From positions 109,225 to 173,224 of the forward strand of contig KB722759.1 in NCBI GenBank assembly GCA_000349905.1: a DNA stretch of 64,000 bases, read 5' to 3'. Position 1 is the stretch's first letter. The number at the start of each line of letters is the position of its first letter. Shown here piece after piece: positions 50,201 to 61,892 of the stretch. Origin of the DNA: Volvariella volvacea V23. Taxonomy: Eukaryota; Basidiomycota; Agaricomycetes; Agaricales; Pluteaceae. The position numbers and the translations under genes are program-made. The notes under the pieces are model-generated. The model was not told where the DNA came from. It did no database searches and saw only the letters and a program-made list of their open reading frames with translations.

Positions 50201-50912
50201 CAATACGTTGGAGGAGGATCAGATTTCGAGTATCTGCTTCGAGGTTTGTGTGGCGACCTTTTGTGGTGCGCTTCAGTGCTGATGACTCGTCTTGTAGACG
50301 TGCAAGGGACTAGGGCATCTGCACAGTCAGAGCATCATCCATCGAGATATCAAGTCTGATAATGTCCTCCTGGATGCTCAAGGTCGTGTTAAGATCAGTA
50401 CGTCTGCTTCTTTCCCCTATCCTTCACCTTTCTCACAAACCTACCAGCCGACTTTGGCTTCTGCGCCAAACTCACCGATCAAAAATCCAAACGGGCCACC
50501 ATGGTGGGTACACCCTACTGGATGGCGCCCGAAGTCGTCAAGCAAAAAGAGTACGGCGCCAAGGTGGACATTTGGTCTCTTGGCATCATGGCGATTGAGA
50601 TGATTGAGAACGAGCCGCCGTATTTGGACGAGGAGCCGCTGAAGGCGCTGTATTTGATCGCGACGAACGGGACGCCGACGTTGAAGAAGCCCGAGGCGTT
50701 GAGTAGGGAGCTGAAGAGCTTCTTGGCGGTGTGTTTGTGTGTGGATGTGGCTAGTAGGGCTACGGCGCAGGAGTTGTTACAGGTAGGGTGGTTTGTTGCC
50801 TGATGTGGGACTGGTACTGATGGTTTTGTTGTAGCACGAATTTTTGAAGAAGGCTTGTGCGCTTTCGGGGCTTGCACCGCTCTTGCGATTCAAGAACAAG
50901 CAAGCGTCATGA
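47230..50912 (+). CDS. CLA4: p21-activated protein kinase, CLA4 type (PH-CRIB-kinase)
   Basis: This Ser/Thr kinase acts downstream of Cdc42/Rac in polarity, septation and morphogenesis. The start [13 protein letters not shown] at 47230 is followed by a PH domain ([20 protein letters not shown] ... [18 protein letters not shown], about 47390-47730). Next is a CRIB motif ([23 protein letters not shown], split by an intron at 47823-48126). A long low-complexity linker contains Ser/Gly, Ala/Pro and Arg-Glu repeats (48480-49790), interrupted by a 100-N gap. The kinase has [19 protein letters not shown] (catalytic Lys), [20 protein letters not shown] and [13 protein letters not shown], ending [10 protein letters not shown]. 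The presence of PH plus CRIB separates it from STE20. The true linker length is unknown because of the gap. Confidence 0.93.
49200..49500 (+). repeat. Purine-rich hexamer repeat coding Arg-Glu and Gln runs
   Basis: GAGAGG/GAGCGG-type units on both sides of the gap encode alternating R-E residues, followed by CAG/CAA codons giving a glutamine run. All reading frames are open here, which explains the long spurious frames on both strands. Confidence 0.85.
49267..49366. other. Assembly gap of 100 N inside the CLA4 linker
   Basis: Exactly 100 N lie between two purine-rich GAGAGG-type stretches coding RERERE repeats. The size is the conventional placeholder, so the missing length is unknown. Confidence 0.98.
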
Positions 50913-51801
50913 AAGACGGACGAGAAGCTGTTAGGATGAAACGGTGAAATGAGCGTATGATTTATATCATGGATGATGATTTTTTCCCTACCTTTTTTCT
51001 TTTTCTTTTTTTTTTGTTTCATTTCTGTTTCTTTACCTTTACCTCCTTCATACCACCCACCGATTTGTGAGACCTTGCTTCTTCTGCTAATTCGAAGTTG
51101 TTTGTGTCGTCCGTTATACATAATCCTTAGTGCTCCCCTCCCGAGTCCCCCCTCCCTGTTCCTGTCCCCATCCCATCCCATCCTCGCCTTCTTATATCGC
51201 TACCTCGTTATCTATAGCCATCACAACCCCTTAGCCAGATTCGATTGTTCAAGTCTGAACTTTTTCGATGCTGCTGTGTACATTCATGTCTCGCGTTTTC
51301 AATACAACTCCTGTTACTCTTTTTTCTCGTCCTACTTCCTCCTCTTTACCTCGGATCCGCTTTTATTACCAACCCGATTCCGACACCTCGATGAAAGATA
51401 CATACCACTTCAACGCGGTGGCTCATAATCGCAGTGCCCTCTGTTCGTGCCATTGTCCATATATGTCGTCGTACGTACGTATCTTACAGTACTCAGCAAT
51501 TTCCTGTTTCCTTCACCTTCTCGCCGAGCTCGTATTTCATTACTTTTTATCCCCTGCATCGATGTCCGTGCGGGCGTCTTCTACGTGGCTTTGTTAGTTG
51601 AATTGGTCTAGCTGTTATTTGGTTTTGGATTTCACTCTTCTTGCTCTCGACACGGAAGTAAATAGCGACGTTGCGCTCGTAAATAGCTTTAACTGTACCA
51701 GAGCTCCTGTTCACGCTGAGCGCCCAAGGTGTGAGCAAATGGTGAGATGGGACAACACCATCAAACAGGACAAAGGCCATCATCTGCCACTCGATGCGCC
51801 A

Positions 51802-53941
51802 ATGACTAACAACCCCTCTCCTCTTTCCTCTTCCTCCACCTCCCACATCGCTCTTTCGAGGGCCACACAGGCCGCAGTGCCAGCACGGTCTCCAAACCCC
51901 GCCATGACTGCAAAAACCCCTCCAACAGCGGGGATGCCAGCGCCAGGACACGGCCACAACATCGCCTATCTGGGACAAGCAAGTATTGGCAACACGTTCG
52001 CCCAGGGTCCGTCATCGTCACCAGCTCCACTGACGCCGGTATCATTGCATAATCCTCAAGCACAAGCATCAGGATCAGGACAAGGCCAAGGCCAGGGATC
52101 GGGATATTGGTATACGCAGATGGACCCAGTCCGGGCGAGCGTCAGCCACATGCTGTCAAAGGCGTATTCCATGCCATGCTTCTCGGCCGCTCAGGCTTTT
52201 AAGCAATTGGTGCAGCCTACGGTCAGATTTCAACTTGCGCTGGATGCGTTGTTGCCGCTGCTAGAGCATGCGGATGCTGAGGTATGTCTGGCTCGCTCGC
52301 TCGGTTGTTCGGTTCAGCGATTGCGCCTTGTACTTTGTAAAGGCGATTTGTGCTGCTGTTTCTTTCTTCGTGTATGCGTTCGGTGATGTGTACCGGATGG
52401 CTGATTATGTGTTGTGCTTTCTAGCTGCCACTACGAATCTTGGTTGCGTTCATCCTCTACTCGCTCTACACGCCTCACCCAATCACCATCAATCCATTCA
52501 AATCTGCGCTGTATGCCACCTATGTGCAAGAGCGAGAAAGGGCGATCAGCCTTGCGCAAGAAGGTGGTATGGCACCGAACGAGCAGTTGGTCTGGGTATT
52601 GTGGAAGATTTTGAGAGGGGATGGTAATGAGGTATGTCCGCGTTTACGATGCCCTTCCCTGCTCTTTGAGGTGTCATCTCCTTTTTACCTTGCCCTTTCA
52701 TTACGATGTGGCTGACAATGGCGTTGTAGATTGGTCCTTACTCCCCAACCACGCTCGCTCGATCTCCGCTGCCACCCAAATTAAGAGCCACTAATTTAAG
52801 CCTCGACGATCAATTGAATAGCTCTGGCGAGTTGTACGTTATCGTCACTCTAGCTTCCCTTGCTTGCCCATTGTCTCGCCGTATTCTGCCGCTGACGTGC
52901 AACGTCGACCCGCAGGGACGATTTAACTTATTCGCACACTCAAGCTCACGCTCAAGATAACACTGCCCGCCATGAGCTCGCTAATAATGACTTCACCGTT
53001 GACTCGGTGCCTGATAATGTCAGAGCAAGTGGCGTTCCGGCTGCAGAACCCTCCATCGTTGCTGGTGCAAGAGCGAATGGATCAGGAGTGACCCACGCTC
53101 CGCCCGTTGGGGAGAGGGACGAAAAGATTGCTCATGGAATGAAACTGCTCTTGGCGGCCAGAGAAAGAGTGCTGACCCTCAGTGAACAACGGGTGAGCAG
53201 TTTCCTTGGTCGTCGTCGGATTGGATAGTTGAAGCTCATGCCTTCTCTTCCTCTTGACGATCTGTCATACAGCAACTCCTTCCTCTCATTCCAGAAATTA
53301 CCTCTTCTCCGCGAATGATTACTTCGTTGGATCTTCATCCAATTATAGCTCTCAATCCAACACTAGCACACCCACTCTTTGTTGGGCTCCTTGTCAACGC
53401 CCGCCCGAGCCCGCAAGATAACCAGCTCCCACCCCATCTCCGAAACCAAAATGGGACGCTCGTATCATATCTCTCTCCGTACCTCGAAATTTTGCCTTTC
53501 CTCCCACCCACTCTGCCCACATTCGATTTGATGGGTAAACTCATCCTCGACCAAACCCCTCTTTCATCTGGTCCTGGCTCCGGTTCTGGGCCAACTATTT
53601 CGTCTATCATCCGCACTGAGGTGCTCGGGAGGTTCATTCACGAGAGCGTCAACTGGATCGAAAGAGCCGAAAGGGAAGAAAGAGAAGGAATGGTCAGCGA
53701 CGACCGAGTCGGAAAAGGCGTACAGAGCCTGTGCAGGTTCTTCAATGGACTAGTCAAGCTGGGCGTTGTCGATCTGGACGACGATGGCGAGGGCGGCGGC
53801 GTGAAGGCTGCGAGTCTTGGAGCGGGCGTGGATCATTTGGGTTTGAAAACGGAGATGATGCATTTTTGTTTGAGGTTTGCGAGGTTTGAGGAGGCTAATG
53901 CGCTTTATCGGGTTTTGGCGATGAGGTATCGTGGGATGTGA
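51802..53941 (+). CDS. CCR4-NOT complex subunit 11 (CNOT11) homologue
   Basis: CNOT11 binds the N-terminal part of NOT1 in the CCR4-NOT deadenylase. Five exons (51802-52281, 52425-52631, 52730-52833, 52916-53192, 53273-53941) give 578 aa. The N-terminus is disordered (Ser/Pro/Gln/Gly). Then SAAQAFKQLVQPTVRFQLAL, LPLRILVAFILYSLYTPHPI and NPFKSALYATYVQERERA match the N-terminal helical domain. A linker follows, and the C-terminal DUF2363-type domain SLDLHPIIALNPTLAHPLF is followed by FIHESVNWIERAE and HFCLRFARFEEANALYR near the end. The start is uncertain: in-frame ATGs lie upstream to 51598, but the low-complexity start at 51802 fits best. The junctions are in phase. Confidence 0.82.
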
Positions 53942-55101
53942 GCACTGTGATGGTGGAGTGAACGAGGAGAGGAGGGCATTCCGGAAAATCGCTCGCTCGC
54001 TACGAACCTGCTCTTGTGGATTGGCGTGAAGGTTGCTGTCGTTTTAATGACTATGGATGGTATATCTTGTTTCTTTCTTTCTCTATCTTTTTTTTATCTT
54101 TGGTGTTTTTGTTGCCACTATCCGTTGCATCGTGTGACTCTCTTCTTGTCTCAATTTGTCTTTCTTCCCTCCTTCACTCGTCCGTCCTCGTCTTCAAGTT
54201 GATGGACCCCGGTATATAAGTATTATATTTTTTTTATTTCTTAATAACTCTGTACTGTAGTTAATTTCTCCTCACTCTTACTCCTCTCCGCGTCATACTC
54301 CTCTCCGCGTCAAGACTCTTTCCATCCTTCACTTCTCCCCTTGACCCATTCTCGTTTCCAAGCCATCTCCCATCCATCCATCCTCCTTTCCTTCGTGGTG
54401 ATATTAAAGTTTAGTTTATGTCTAGTCCACACTCCTCTTGTTAATGTTAGCGTTAGCGTCATTTTGGCTTTGTTACCCTCTCTCGATCTTGTAACCTGTT
54501 CTCCTTCTCGCCTTTAAATTTTCGATCTTGATCTTAGTCCGTGAATGTATGTGTGTATATTCATCGTTAACCTTAACTTTTTTCCCTTTTTATGGTCTTG
54601 GTTTGGTTTCGGTTGTCTTTTGATGAATCGCCAGCCCTAAAAGTTCTTGAGGCTGTCGCTTGATGCGATGGTTTGTTTTGTGGCTATATGTAGGTGTACG
54701 TGTATGTGACTATGTATGGGTATCTTAAGCTGCAACTGTCGTGTTTTTAGGCGTGAAATGACCAGAGCACTCCTCCATTCTGTCGACGTCATTAACGAAC
54801 CACCTCACCATATGCCTCCAGTGCCCGAGTCCACCTTTGGGGGAGTTGAGGCTATGATGCAAGAGTCCTTATCTACTTCAAGTCGAATGGGATGTTAGAA
54901 GTGACGAAGGAAAAAAATTGGCGGTCAGAAAATTATCAGGCCCCAGAGCAGAGAATATACTCCCACTAGGATAGGATATGTGGGGAGTCCGAAAAAAAGC
55001 TTTGGCAAAGTACAACGGAAGATTTCAGGCAAGAATTGTAGCTTCTTGCACTTTAGTTCCTTACGAGATCAATTGAAGCTATCCTCTGGCACCTAGCAGG
55101 A
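53942..55101. other. Intergenic T-rich DNA downstream of CNOT11
   Basis: T- and CT-rich sequence with a short direct repeat ACTCCTCTCCGCGTCA (near 54280-54312). No gene seen. Confidence 0.5.
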
Positions 55102-55227
55102 ATGGTGACGACTGACGACAAAGAACCTCGCTGTCTATTCACCTTCGAAGCCAGACAACACCACACCCTCCCCTACAACCGTTTCCTAAGCCATCCAGTC
55201 CTTCGCGCCGTCGCAGATACGGTAAAC

Positions 55228-55560
55228 CGCATTTGCTTCCCAACAAAAATCACATTTTTACGGGAAACCATTTCCAATCGCCTCGGGACGATCACATACA
55301 AGACTATCCATCCTAATATTCCGGATAGAGACGAATCTTGGATTAAGTGGATGTGGAGGAAAGCTAAGTCGACGCTTTTTTTGTTGCTCCTGGGTTTGCT
55401 ATCTTTTGGGCCATGAAGCAGGGTTTGTTGCTTTACGAAACAGTATCAAAGTGAGTTGGTACTACGATTTAGCTGTGATATCTTGCCAATAGCTATTCCT
55501 CGCCTGGATCAAGGCTGGACTAAAACCCATGGGTACGCACAAAAGACTCCTCTGTGCTCA
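55228..55560 (+). pseudogene. Membrane-family fragment, copy E (decayed)
   Basis: Remnants of exon 1 of the 37-45 kb family: SNRLGTITYKTIHPNIPDRDE, then a frameshift, after which FAIFWAMKQGLLLYETVSK continues the motif in another frame (about 55390-55450). After an intron-like stretch GWTKTHGYAQK (about 55515-55545) matches the start of exon 2 and then similarity is lost. It lies on the opposite strand to copies A-D. Confidence 0.65.
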
Positions 55561-56446
55561 GATTGCTACAGATACAGTTACCACATCCGCGCCACTTACT
55601 TCGCCTGTCAAAACAGTATTGAAGCAAGCTCGTGGGCTTTCCATAGCCAAATGCACGATCGCTATATTGGGGGTGCTCCTGACTGTATGTCTATATTACC
55701 ACCCCTTCACTTATTGTTGGGCCCATCGTTTTATGCTCGCGCGAGTTAGCCTCCCCATTCCCTCTCTTTGTTATCTTCAATCTCCCATCTCCTACTTGTC
55801 AGAATGACCAATTGATTTGGCACATTCCCACATCTGAGCACCTAGCCGCTACAGCACTTCATCCATTTTTTACGAGAAATCTGTGGGATAGTTTCACACT
55901 CAACGTCTTTACAAACAGTCTTGCATTCTCATAAGTGCAATTATTCGTTTTCTGGTCTTTAAAGGCATTCAGTTTTGGCAGTAGTCGCATTGTCACCCCC
56001 TGCCCCAATTTACCGTTCCTGGCGAAAGCATTCGGGTCTAGGGTGGTACGTTAATCCTGTTCACTTCCTAAATCAGGTTTCTATATTCAATCGGATCGAA
56101 ACAGGGCGAGATACGGGGTTCTGATTGAATAAGATAACCGAACTCAAGGTGTTCTTTGAATTGGCTTGCGGCAGCAATACAATCACGATGAGCAGCCGTG
56201 AGTGGCGTCAAGCCCATCAGAAGACCAGATGATGAGGTCAATAAATAGGACGGCTGTTGATGAGCCAACGTGCAATAGGATTTAGATCATGTGCACAATG
56301 TGTGCTGACCTCGGTGAAAACACCAGGAATGAATACACGATAAGCGCCAAATCGATAGATACGAGAGGGATGCATACTCTTAATAATTGTCAGCGGAAGA
56401 CAAGGCAAACTCTATTCTATTAAATAGCATTACTACAGCCCCTTCA

Positions 56447-57794
56447 ATGCTCCTCACTGACTTTGTTCTCGCTGCCCTTGTGCGCTCCCGTGGAGCGCCC
56501 GTCTCTGTAACCAACCACACCTCTAGCCCTTTATACTCCGTTGGGCTTGTCAATATACCGTCCAACACAGATACCTGTGGGCGTACCACAGTCGACATTC
56601 TCTATGGATGTTTCACAGTTATCCTCCTCTGTACACATTTTGCCATACACCACAATATTCCCGATCAAAACGATTCACAATTGAGGATTTCGTGGCTGAA
56701 GCTCAAAGAGATGCTATAAGCGATATTGGCGCCAGAAGCCATGATAATGTGGGCATTGAGGCAAAGAATCATGGCACATAGGATTGCACGCTCAGATTTT
56801 GGCAAAAGTAAGTTTATCTTCAAGTGCACATCGCGACGCTAATATGAAAAAGGGCATAAATGGACGCCGGCACACGCGTTCTTTCTTCAAATGGGTGGAT
56901 TAATGTTGAAACATGACAATGGGGAATGCGAAGTCGTGGTGAAGAACTGGCATAAGATGGAACTAGAAACGCCTTCCGGTAAAAGGGTTTCCGAGTTGCC
57001 AGCAATCAGGAAGAAAGAACTCGACGCTCTCGGAAGAGGTGACCCATTTTCCAAAGCCATCGTCGTCTTCCAAACGTCTTGGTATATTGTCCGGTGCATC
57101 ACTCGTCTAGCCCAGGATCTCATGATGACGGAGCCTGAGTGGATCACGCTTGCATTCGCAACGTTGAATGTTGTGACGTATCTGCTCTGGTGGAACAAGC
57201 CGTTGAACGTGCTGTATCCTATATACTTCGATGAGGACGGAAAACGAGTGGATGGACCAGAAGAGGAGGTGAGAGTGTTAGCAGATAATCATTTTAGACA
57301 CTGTAGCCACGAGGCTCTCAGCATGGCATCATTAGGGCGCCTCATGAACCAATACCTTGGCATTTCTTATCTTTCCGTATCATTTCCGAAGGAACACATT
57401 TATATAGAATTGTATCTACGATAGGAAAATACAGTTTTAAGCTACTACGCTTTGGATGTGATCTCGTCAGAGAGGTGGAGAGGATGAGGATGAAGTGGAT
57501 GAAGAGGACCAAGAGCCTGAGGAAAGACTGAAAGGAGAGGGTAGAGAAGGGCTAAAATGGTACAGAAAAGTGACATGGTTGTGGGAGGTTGTGACAAGAA
57601 ATTGGAATGGGGCATGCTGTTGGTTGAGGGATATCCGAGAGAGCATCAAATTGCATGGCGTAGTGAATACATTAATCAAGAGGCCACTCACAACCATGTG
57701 CACACCACTCCATGAGATGATTGATGAAGAAAAGATCCACAGACCAACAACACAACAGGAAACAGCCACTAGTTTTGATAGAAACACCCTATAA
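56447..57794 (+). pseudogene. Membrane-family member, copy F (nonsense, truncated)
   Basis: The signal-peptide start MLLTDFVLAALVRSRG at 56447 leads to CTHFAIHHNIPDQND and then a TAA at 56717-56719 inside the helix, after which ILAPEAMIMWALRQRIM continues in the same frame. Exon 2 (from about 56850) carries HKWTPAHAFFLQMGG, GRGDPFSKAIVVFQTSWYIV and WITLAFATLNVVTYLLWWNKPL and stops at 57424. A possible further exon from about 57465 (DEEDQEPEERLKGEG ... GVVNTLIKRPLTTMCTPLHEM) ends at 57794. The C-terminal helices and the LRDLPPSAY ending are absent. It is the most diverged copy and a pseudogene. Confidence 0.75.
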
Positions 57795-57848
57795 ACAATG
57801 TAAAACCACATTCCAAGTCCAGAACATAAGTGTAGGACTTGGTCTTTT

Positions 57849-58050
57849 CAATGCAGCTTCCCCCCGGAGTTTGCCGCATAAAGTGCGGTAAGTCCCGGAA
57901 ATAGATAGCCAACACTTAGGACTCAGCATGCAGACATCTCCCTCGGCAATTTCCCCATAAAATGCGGCAATTCCCGGAATTCACTGCTGCATGCTCTGTC
58001 TTGGCATCTTCCTTACAATGCAGCAAATTCCAGGATTTACTCAATTCACA
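57849..58050. repeat. Three degenerate copies of a GC-box hairpin repeat
   Basis: Units beginning CTTCCCCCCGGAGTTTGCCG, ATCTCCCTCGGCAATTTCCC and ATCTTCCTTACAATGCAGCA recur every 70-80 bp. Each contains (C)CGCATAAAGTGCGG-like inverted sequence. They mark the edge of the repeat-rich DNA. Confidence 0.55.
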
Positions 58051-58214
58051 CTCCACTACATCATATTTTATAATGGTTGTAGATACAAATTAGGTGTATT
58101 TAATACAGAATATGTATGCATAATTAGCTATATTTGTTTCCTACTTGTTATACATTCAATAATCCCTCATAGCAATGTAGAATTATCATATTTTGGTTGA
58201 GTTCAATGACAATT

Positions 58215-58412
58215 TGCATTGCATTTGAGAACTGTGAGAGATATCAACACCACACTTTGTACATGCATCCTACATAAAATGGAAGGTTTCTTTCCCTTAT
58301 AGCCAAGAAATATATGAAGGACCTGTAGAGATATTCACCATTTTGTGTTTTGCTTACCAAAGAATTGCATCACATTCAATAACCATGAAGCACATCTTAA
58401 AACTAATACTAC
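58215..58412 (+). repeat. Left arm of a 1.2-kb inverted repeat
   Basis: Reads AACTGTGAGAGATATCAACA...ATATATGAAGGACCTGTAG...CCAAAGAATTGCATCACATT. It is matched in reverse complement by 59205-59395 with roughly 80% identity by eye. Confidence 0.75.
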
Positions 58413-59204
58413 CATTAGATTTCTGTCAGCAACTGAGTTCAGGCACATACTGACACTTGTTACATAACACCACCTATCAACCTGAGACAAGTCAACCAGG
58501 GCAGTGTCATACCTGACTTCAAAAGTCAGGCTGTTCTTTACCTGACACAACCCATCAGGGTCTGTATTCATTGGGAGAATCAGGGACAGGAAAGTCACCC
58601 TGAGGCTGCTCTCTGCAAGTTCTTGCAATGTATTCAGGGGGAGGTCACTCTGGAGAGGTTGCCCTAGTCTCTGCTCATTCTTTATACATGTTTTGGGCTG
58701 ATGCCCTAACTGGAAGATGGTAGATAGAAAAGGAATAATTGGTGGATGGCACACCCTGGCAGCCATTGTTCTCATTGAGTCCTTCAGACTCAAGGTGACA
58801 TTGGGTGCTGGGTGAACTGAGCAACCCCAAGTCCCTGATGGTGCCCTATGGAAGTGAAAAAAAAAACGATTGGACTGGTTATGTGGTTTGTAACAGGTTC
58901 TATGAAGAATTGATTGAGCAATGAGGCATACAGATAGAACAGGTTATGTCACATTTTGTGATCAGGGATAGGCTTGGCATCTCAGAAAAGCACTCCCATG
59001 GTCTGGCATCTTGAAAAAGTTGCACTCTCAGCCAAAAGTTGCAACAGCACTGTCAGATCAATAGGAACAAATGTCTATATTTGGATGATGTGACACTAGG
59101 CAACTACACTCATGAATGCTTAATTATTCATTCAATTGTTCACCAAACCTTGTGATGTTATAATGAATTCTGTGCCATATTTTATGTAGATTCCAATGGT
59201 TATA

Positions 59205-59395
59205 TTAATTTTAATGTGCACTCCATGGTTATTGAATGCAATACAATTCTTTGGTGAGAAAAACACAAAATGGTCAATATCTCTACAGGTTCTTCATATA
59301 TTTCTTAGCTACAAGATAAATCTTTCATTTTATATGTAGAGTCCATATATAAAGTGCAATGTTAATATCTCTCACAGTTTACAAATGTGATGCAA
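59205..59395 (-). repeat. Right arm of the 1.2-kb inverted repeat
   Basis: Reverse complement of the left arm (CACCAAAGAATTGTATTGCA..., ATATATGAAGAACCTGTAGA..., AACTGTGAGAGATATTAACA in the complementary reading). About 0.8 kb of non-coding DNA lies between the arms. Foldback or old MITE-like element; no transposase frame is present. Further degenerate TAATATCTC repeats follow to 59560. Confidence 0.75.
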
Positions 59396-59610
59396 TTTTT
59401 TAATATACACAATACAAAAAAATTGAATAACTTGACATAACCTTTATGAATTTGTTGATTATAAGGAGATAAAATCACATATTATATGTATACAGTGTAT
59501 CTTTAAAGTATGTGATTAATATCTCAAATACTATACAACCTTTTGATGTATAATGCACAAAATTGCAAATATCATTCAACTTCATTATACCTGTGCTAAT
59601 ACTGTGAGAG

Positions 59611-60159
59611 TGTTACAAGTACTTACCTCTGAGATGATCTTAGCAGGAATAGAGTCAAATAGGGCAGTTGCTTGTGCACAGGCAATGCAGTAGAGCAAGA
59701 AAAGAACAAATTGATTGATCTGAGAAGCAATACTCAGAAGTACAGGCCTTATATATCTACAAAACTGTATGTAACTATTTGTATAATGTAAATGGCTGAT
59801 AACAGATCTATCAGATATCTGAAGCATGTGTTTAACTAAGCAACCAATGGCATAAGTCCCTCTATTCTACAATGTTCTATGACATTCCATGAGGCTGTAC
59901 ATATAACTCAATTTTGATGTAATATGACTTCAAGGTTCTGGAATGTTCCATAACCTTCCAGAAAGTTCTAAAGAAGTCTTAGCATGTGAAGATATTATAA
60001 TGATTATATAATAAGAATAGACACCTAGGATAAGCACTGAGGCATAAGTGCCCACAATAGCCACTCAAGGTTGTTAGTGCTTGAGGGTTACTAGAAGAAT
60101 GCAAGGTAATTGAAGGGAAGTAATAGTGTGAATACTGTCACATGTGGAAAACCGTGACA
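59611..60159 (-). mobile_element. Solo LTR, family 1, minus orientation
   Basis: 549 bp from TGTTACAAGTAC to ...CCGTGACA (TG...CA ends), flanked by the 5-bp direct repeat GAGAG on both sides. It is the reverse complement of the LTR at 60244-60797 at roughly 90% identity. No internal retrotransposon domain is left. The TATA-like GATATATAAGGC, read on the minus strand, fixes orientation. Confidence 0.9.
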
Positions 60160-60243
60160 GAGAGGTGGTTGATATTCTTGGTGAAGATATTGAGAAGACA
60201 TTGTAATTTACACAATCTGATTAGCTGATAACTTTGTATTTCA

Positions 60244-60797
60244 TGTCACAGTTTTCTACATGTGACAGCATTCACACTATTACTTTCCTTCAATTACCTT
60301 GCATTTCTTCTAGTAACCCTCAGGCACTAACACCCTTGAGCAGCTATTGTGTGCACTTATGCCTCAGTGCTTATCTTAGGTGTCTATTCTTATTATATAA
60401 TCATTATTAGTAATATTTTCACATGCCAAGACTTCTTTAGAACTTTTCAGAAGGTTATGAAACATCCCAGAACCTTGGAGTCATATTACATCATAACTGA
60501 GTCATATGTACAGCCTCATGGAATGTTATAGAACATTGTAGAATAGAGGGACTTATGCCATTGGTTGCTTAGTTAAACACATGCTTCAGATATCTGATAG
60601 ATCTGTTGTCAGCCATTTACATTGTATAAATAGTTACATATAGTTTTGTAGATATATAAGGCCTGTACTTCTGAGTATTGCTCCTCAGATCAATCAATTT
60701 GTTTTTTTCTTACTCTATTGCATTGCCTGTGCACAAGCAACTGTCCTACTTGCATCTACTCCTGCTAAGATCATTTCAGAGGTAAGTACTTGTAACA
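60244..60797 (+). mobile_element. Solo LTR, family 1, plus orientation
   Basis: 554 bp from TGTCACAGTTTTC to ...ACTTGTAACA, flanked by the 5-bp direct repeat TTTCA. It contains GATATATAAGGCCTG (TATA region) followed by GTATTGCTCCTCAGATC. It sits 84 bp from the inverted family-1 LTR. The different target duplications show two separate insertions. Confidence 0.9.
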
Positions 60798-61382
60798 TTT
60801 CAATATGTCTACCAAAATTTTATAATACTAATATAAATATATATTGGCTATTTTTCAGTGTGTAATTTTTATATATCTTCTTTTTTTGTTAGACAAAATT
60901 GTTATGTTTTTATGGTTTATCAAAGCAATGATGCTCTTGACTTAGAAAACAAGCTAAATAATATTATTTTAGGGATACTGCTTTGATATTTGTACTCAAA
61001 TAACTGGTCATTACTACTTTTTCCTATCTGCTCCATCTATTTTTGCATTTAATCTTGTTGTATTATTAACTTATTATATATATATATATTTATATAGTTA
61101 TCTTACATGCAACGTTATTCAGAATAGCAAAATGTAATTTCACAAGGAGTTTTAACCACAATAGACATATATAATACTATTAATGATTAGAAATACATAT
61201 ATTATTATAATAATCAAGTTGCAATTGACTAGTTAGTGTCACAGTTTTTCCATATATATACATTTAATCTTGAGTTTATACCTTTTATCTTATCTAATCA
61301 GATTAGATATGCATATTATCTTGTTTGCTTTTAGTAATACTCTTTTTAGATCAGTTTTCCAAAGTTATTTCATCCATATATC

Positions 61383-61892
61383 TGTTACGACAATGTTACC
61401 TTAACACGTTGATCTGTAATTCAAATATGCGGGAGCACGGTTGACTTAAAGACGAGTAAGATGACGAGGATGGTTTGGGGCCAACAATGCGTTGAGTCGG
61501 TTATCTGTCAAAGGCGTTAATAAGGTAAGTCGAGATATGATTTGCACAGCGAAGTACGAGATAGGTTTTTAAGAGAAAGAACAGGAGGTCAAGCTAGAGT
61601 TTTACGCTAAAGAGAAGAGGTATTTATACTGTTTGAGTGCTTGACTAAGAAGGAAACGCGGTGTTCGAGTCATACGTACGCGTAAGCTATGGATGCGTGG
61701 GCTGTGGACGCGTAAGCTATGGACGTGTAAGCTATACGCGCGTATATTACTATATGGAGGAAGGTTATTGTAGCTACTGAAAATGGTTGTAACTACTCGA
61801 AATGAAACTGAGTCCTGATAGAAAGTTCGAGAGCAAGACGATAGTCCGAGAACACACAAGCTGATTTGACGGTTTTTTTACCCATCGTAACA
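61383..61892 (-). mobile_element. Solo LTR, family 3, nested in the family-2 LTR
   Basis: 510 bp with perfect 8-bp terminal inverted repeats TGTTACGA...TCGTAACA, flanked by the direct repeat ATATC (61378-61382 and 61893-61897). On the minus strand AGTATAAATACCTC is TATA-like, giving the orientation. Being nested, it is the youngest insertion of the two. Confidence 0.92.
61675..61745. repeat. Short tandem repeat inside the family-3 LTR
   Basis: About four imperfect copies of an ACGCGTAAGCTATGG-type unit (CGTAAGCTATGGATG, CGTGGGCTGTGGACG, CGTAAGCTATGGACG, TGTAAGCTATACG). Confidence 0.8.

Noticed and set aside
59611..60797. One long palindrome or hairpin element
   Set aside because: Each arm has its own 5-bp target duplication and TG...CA ends, so two separate solo LTRs explain it better.
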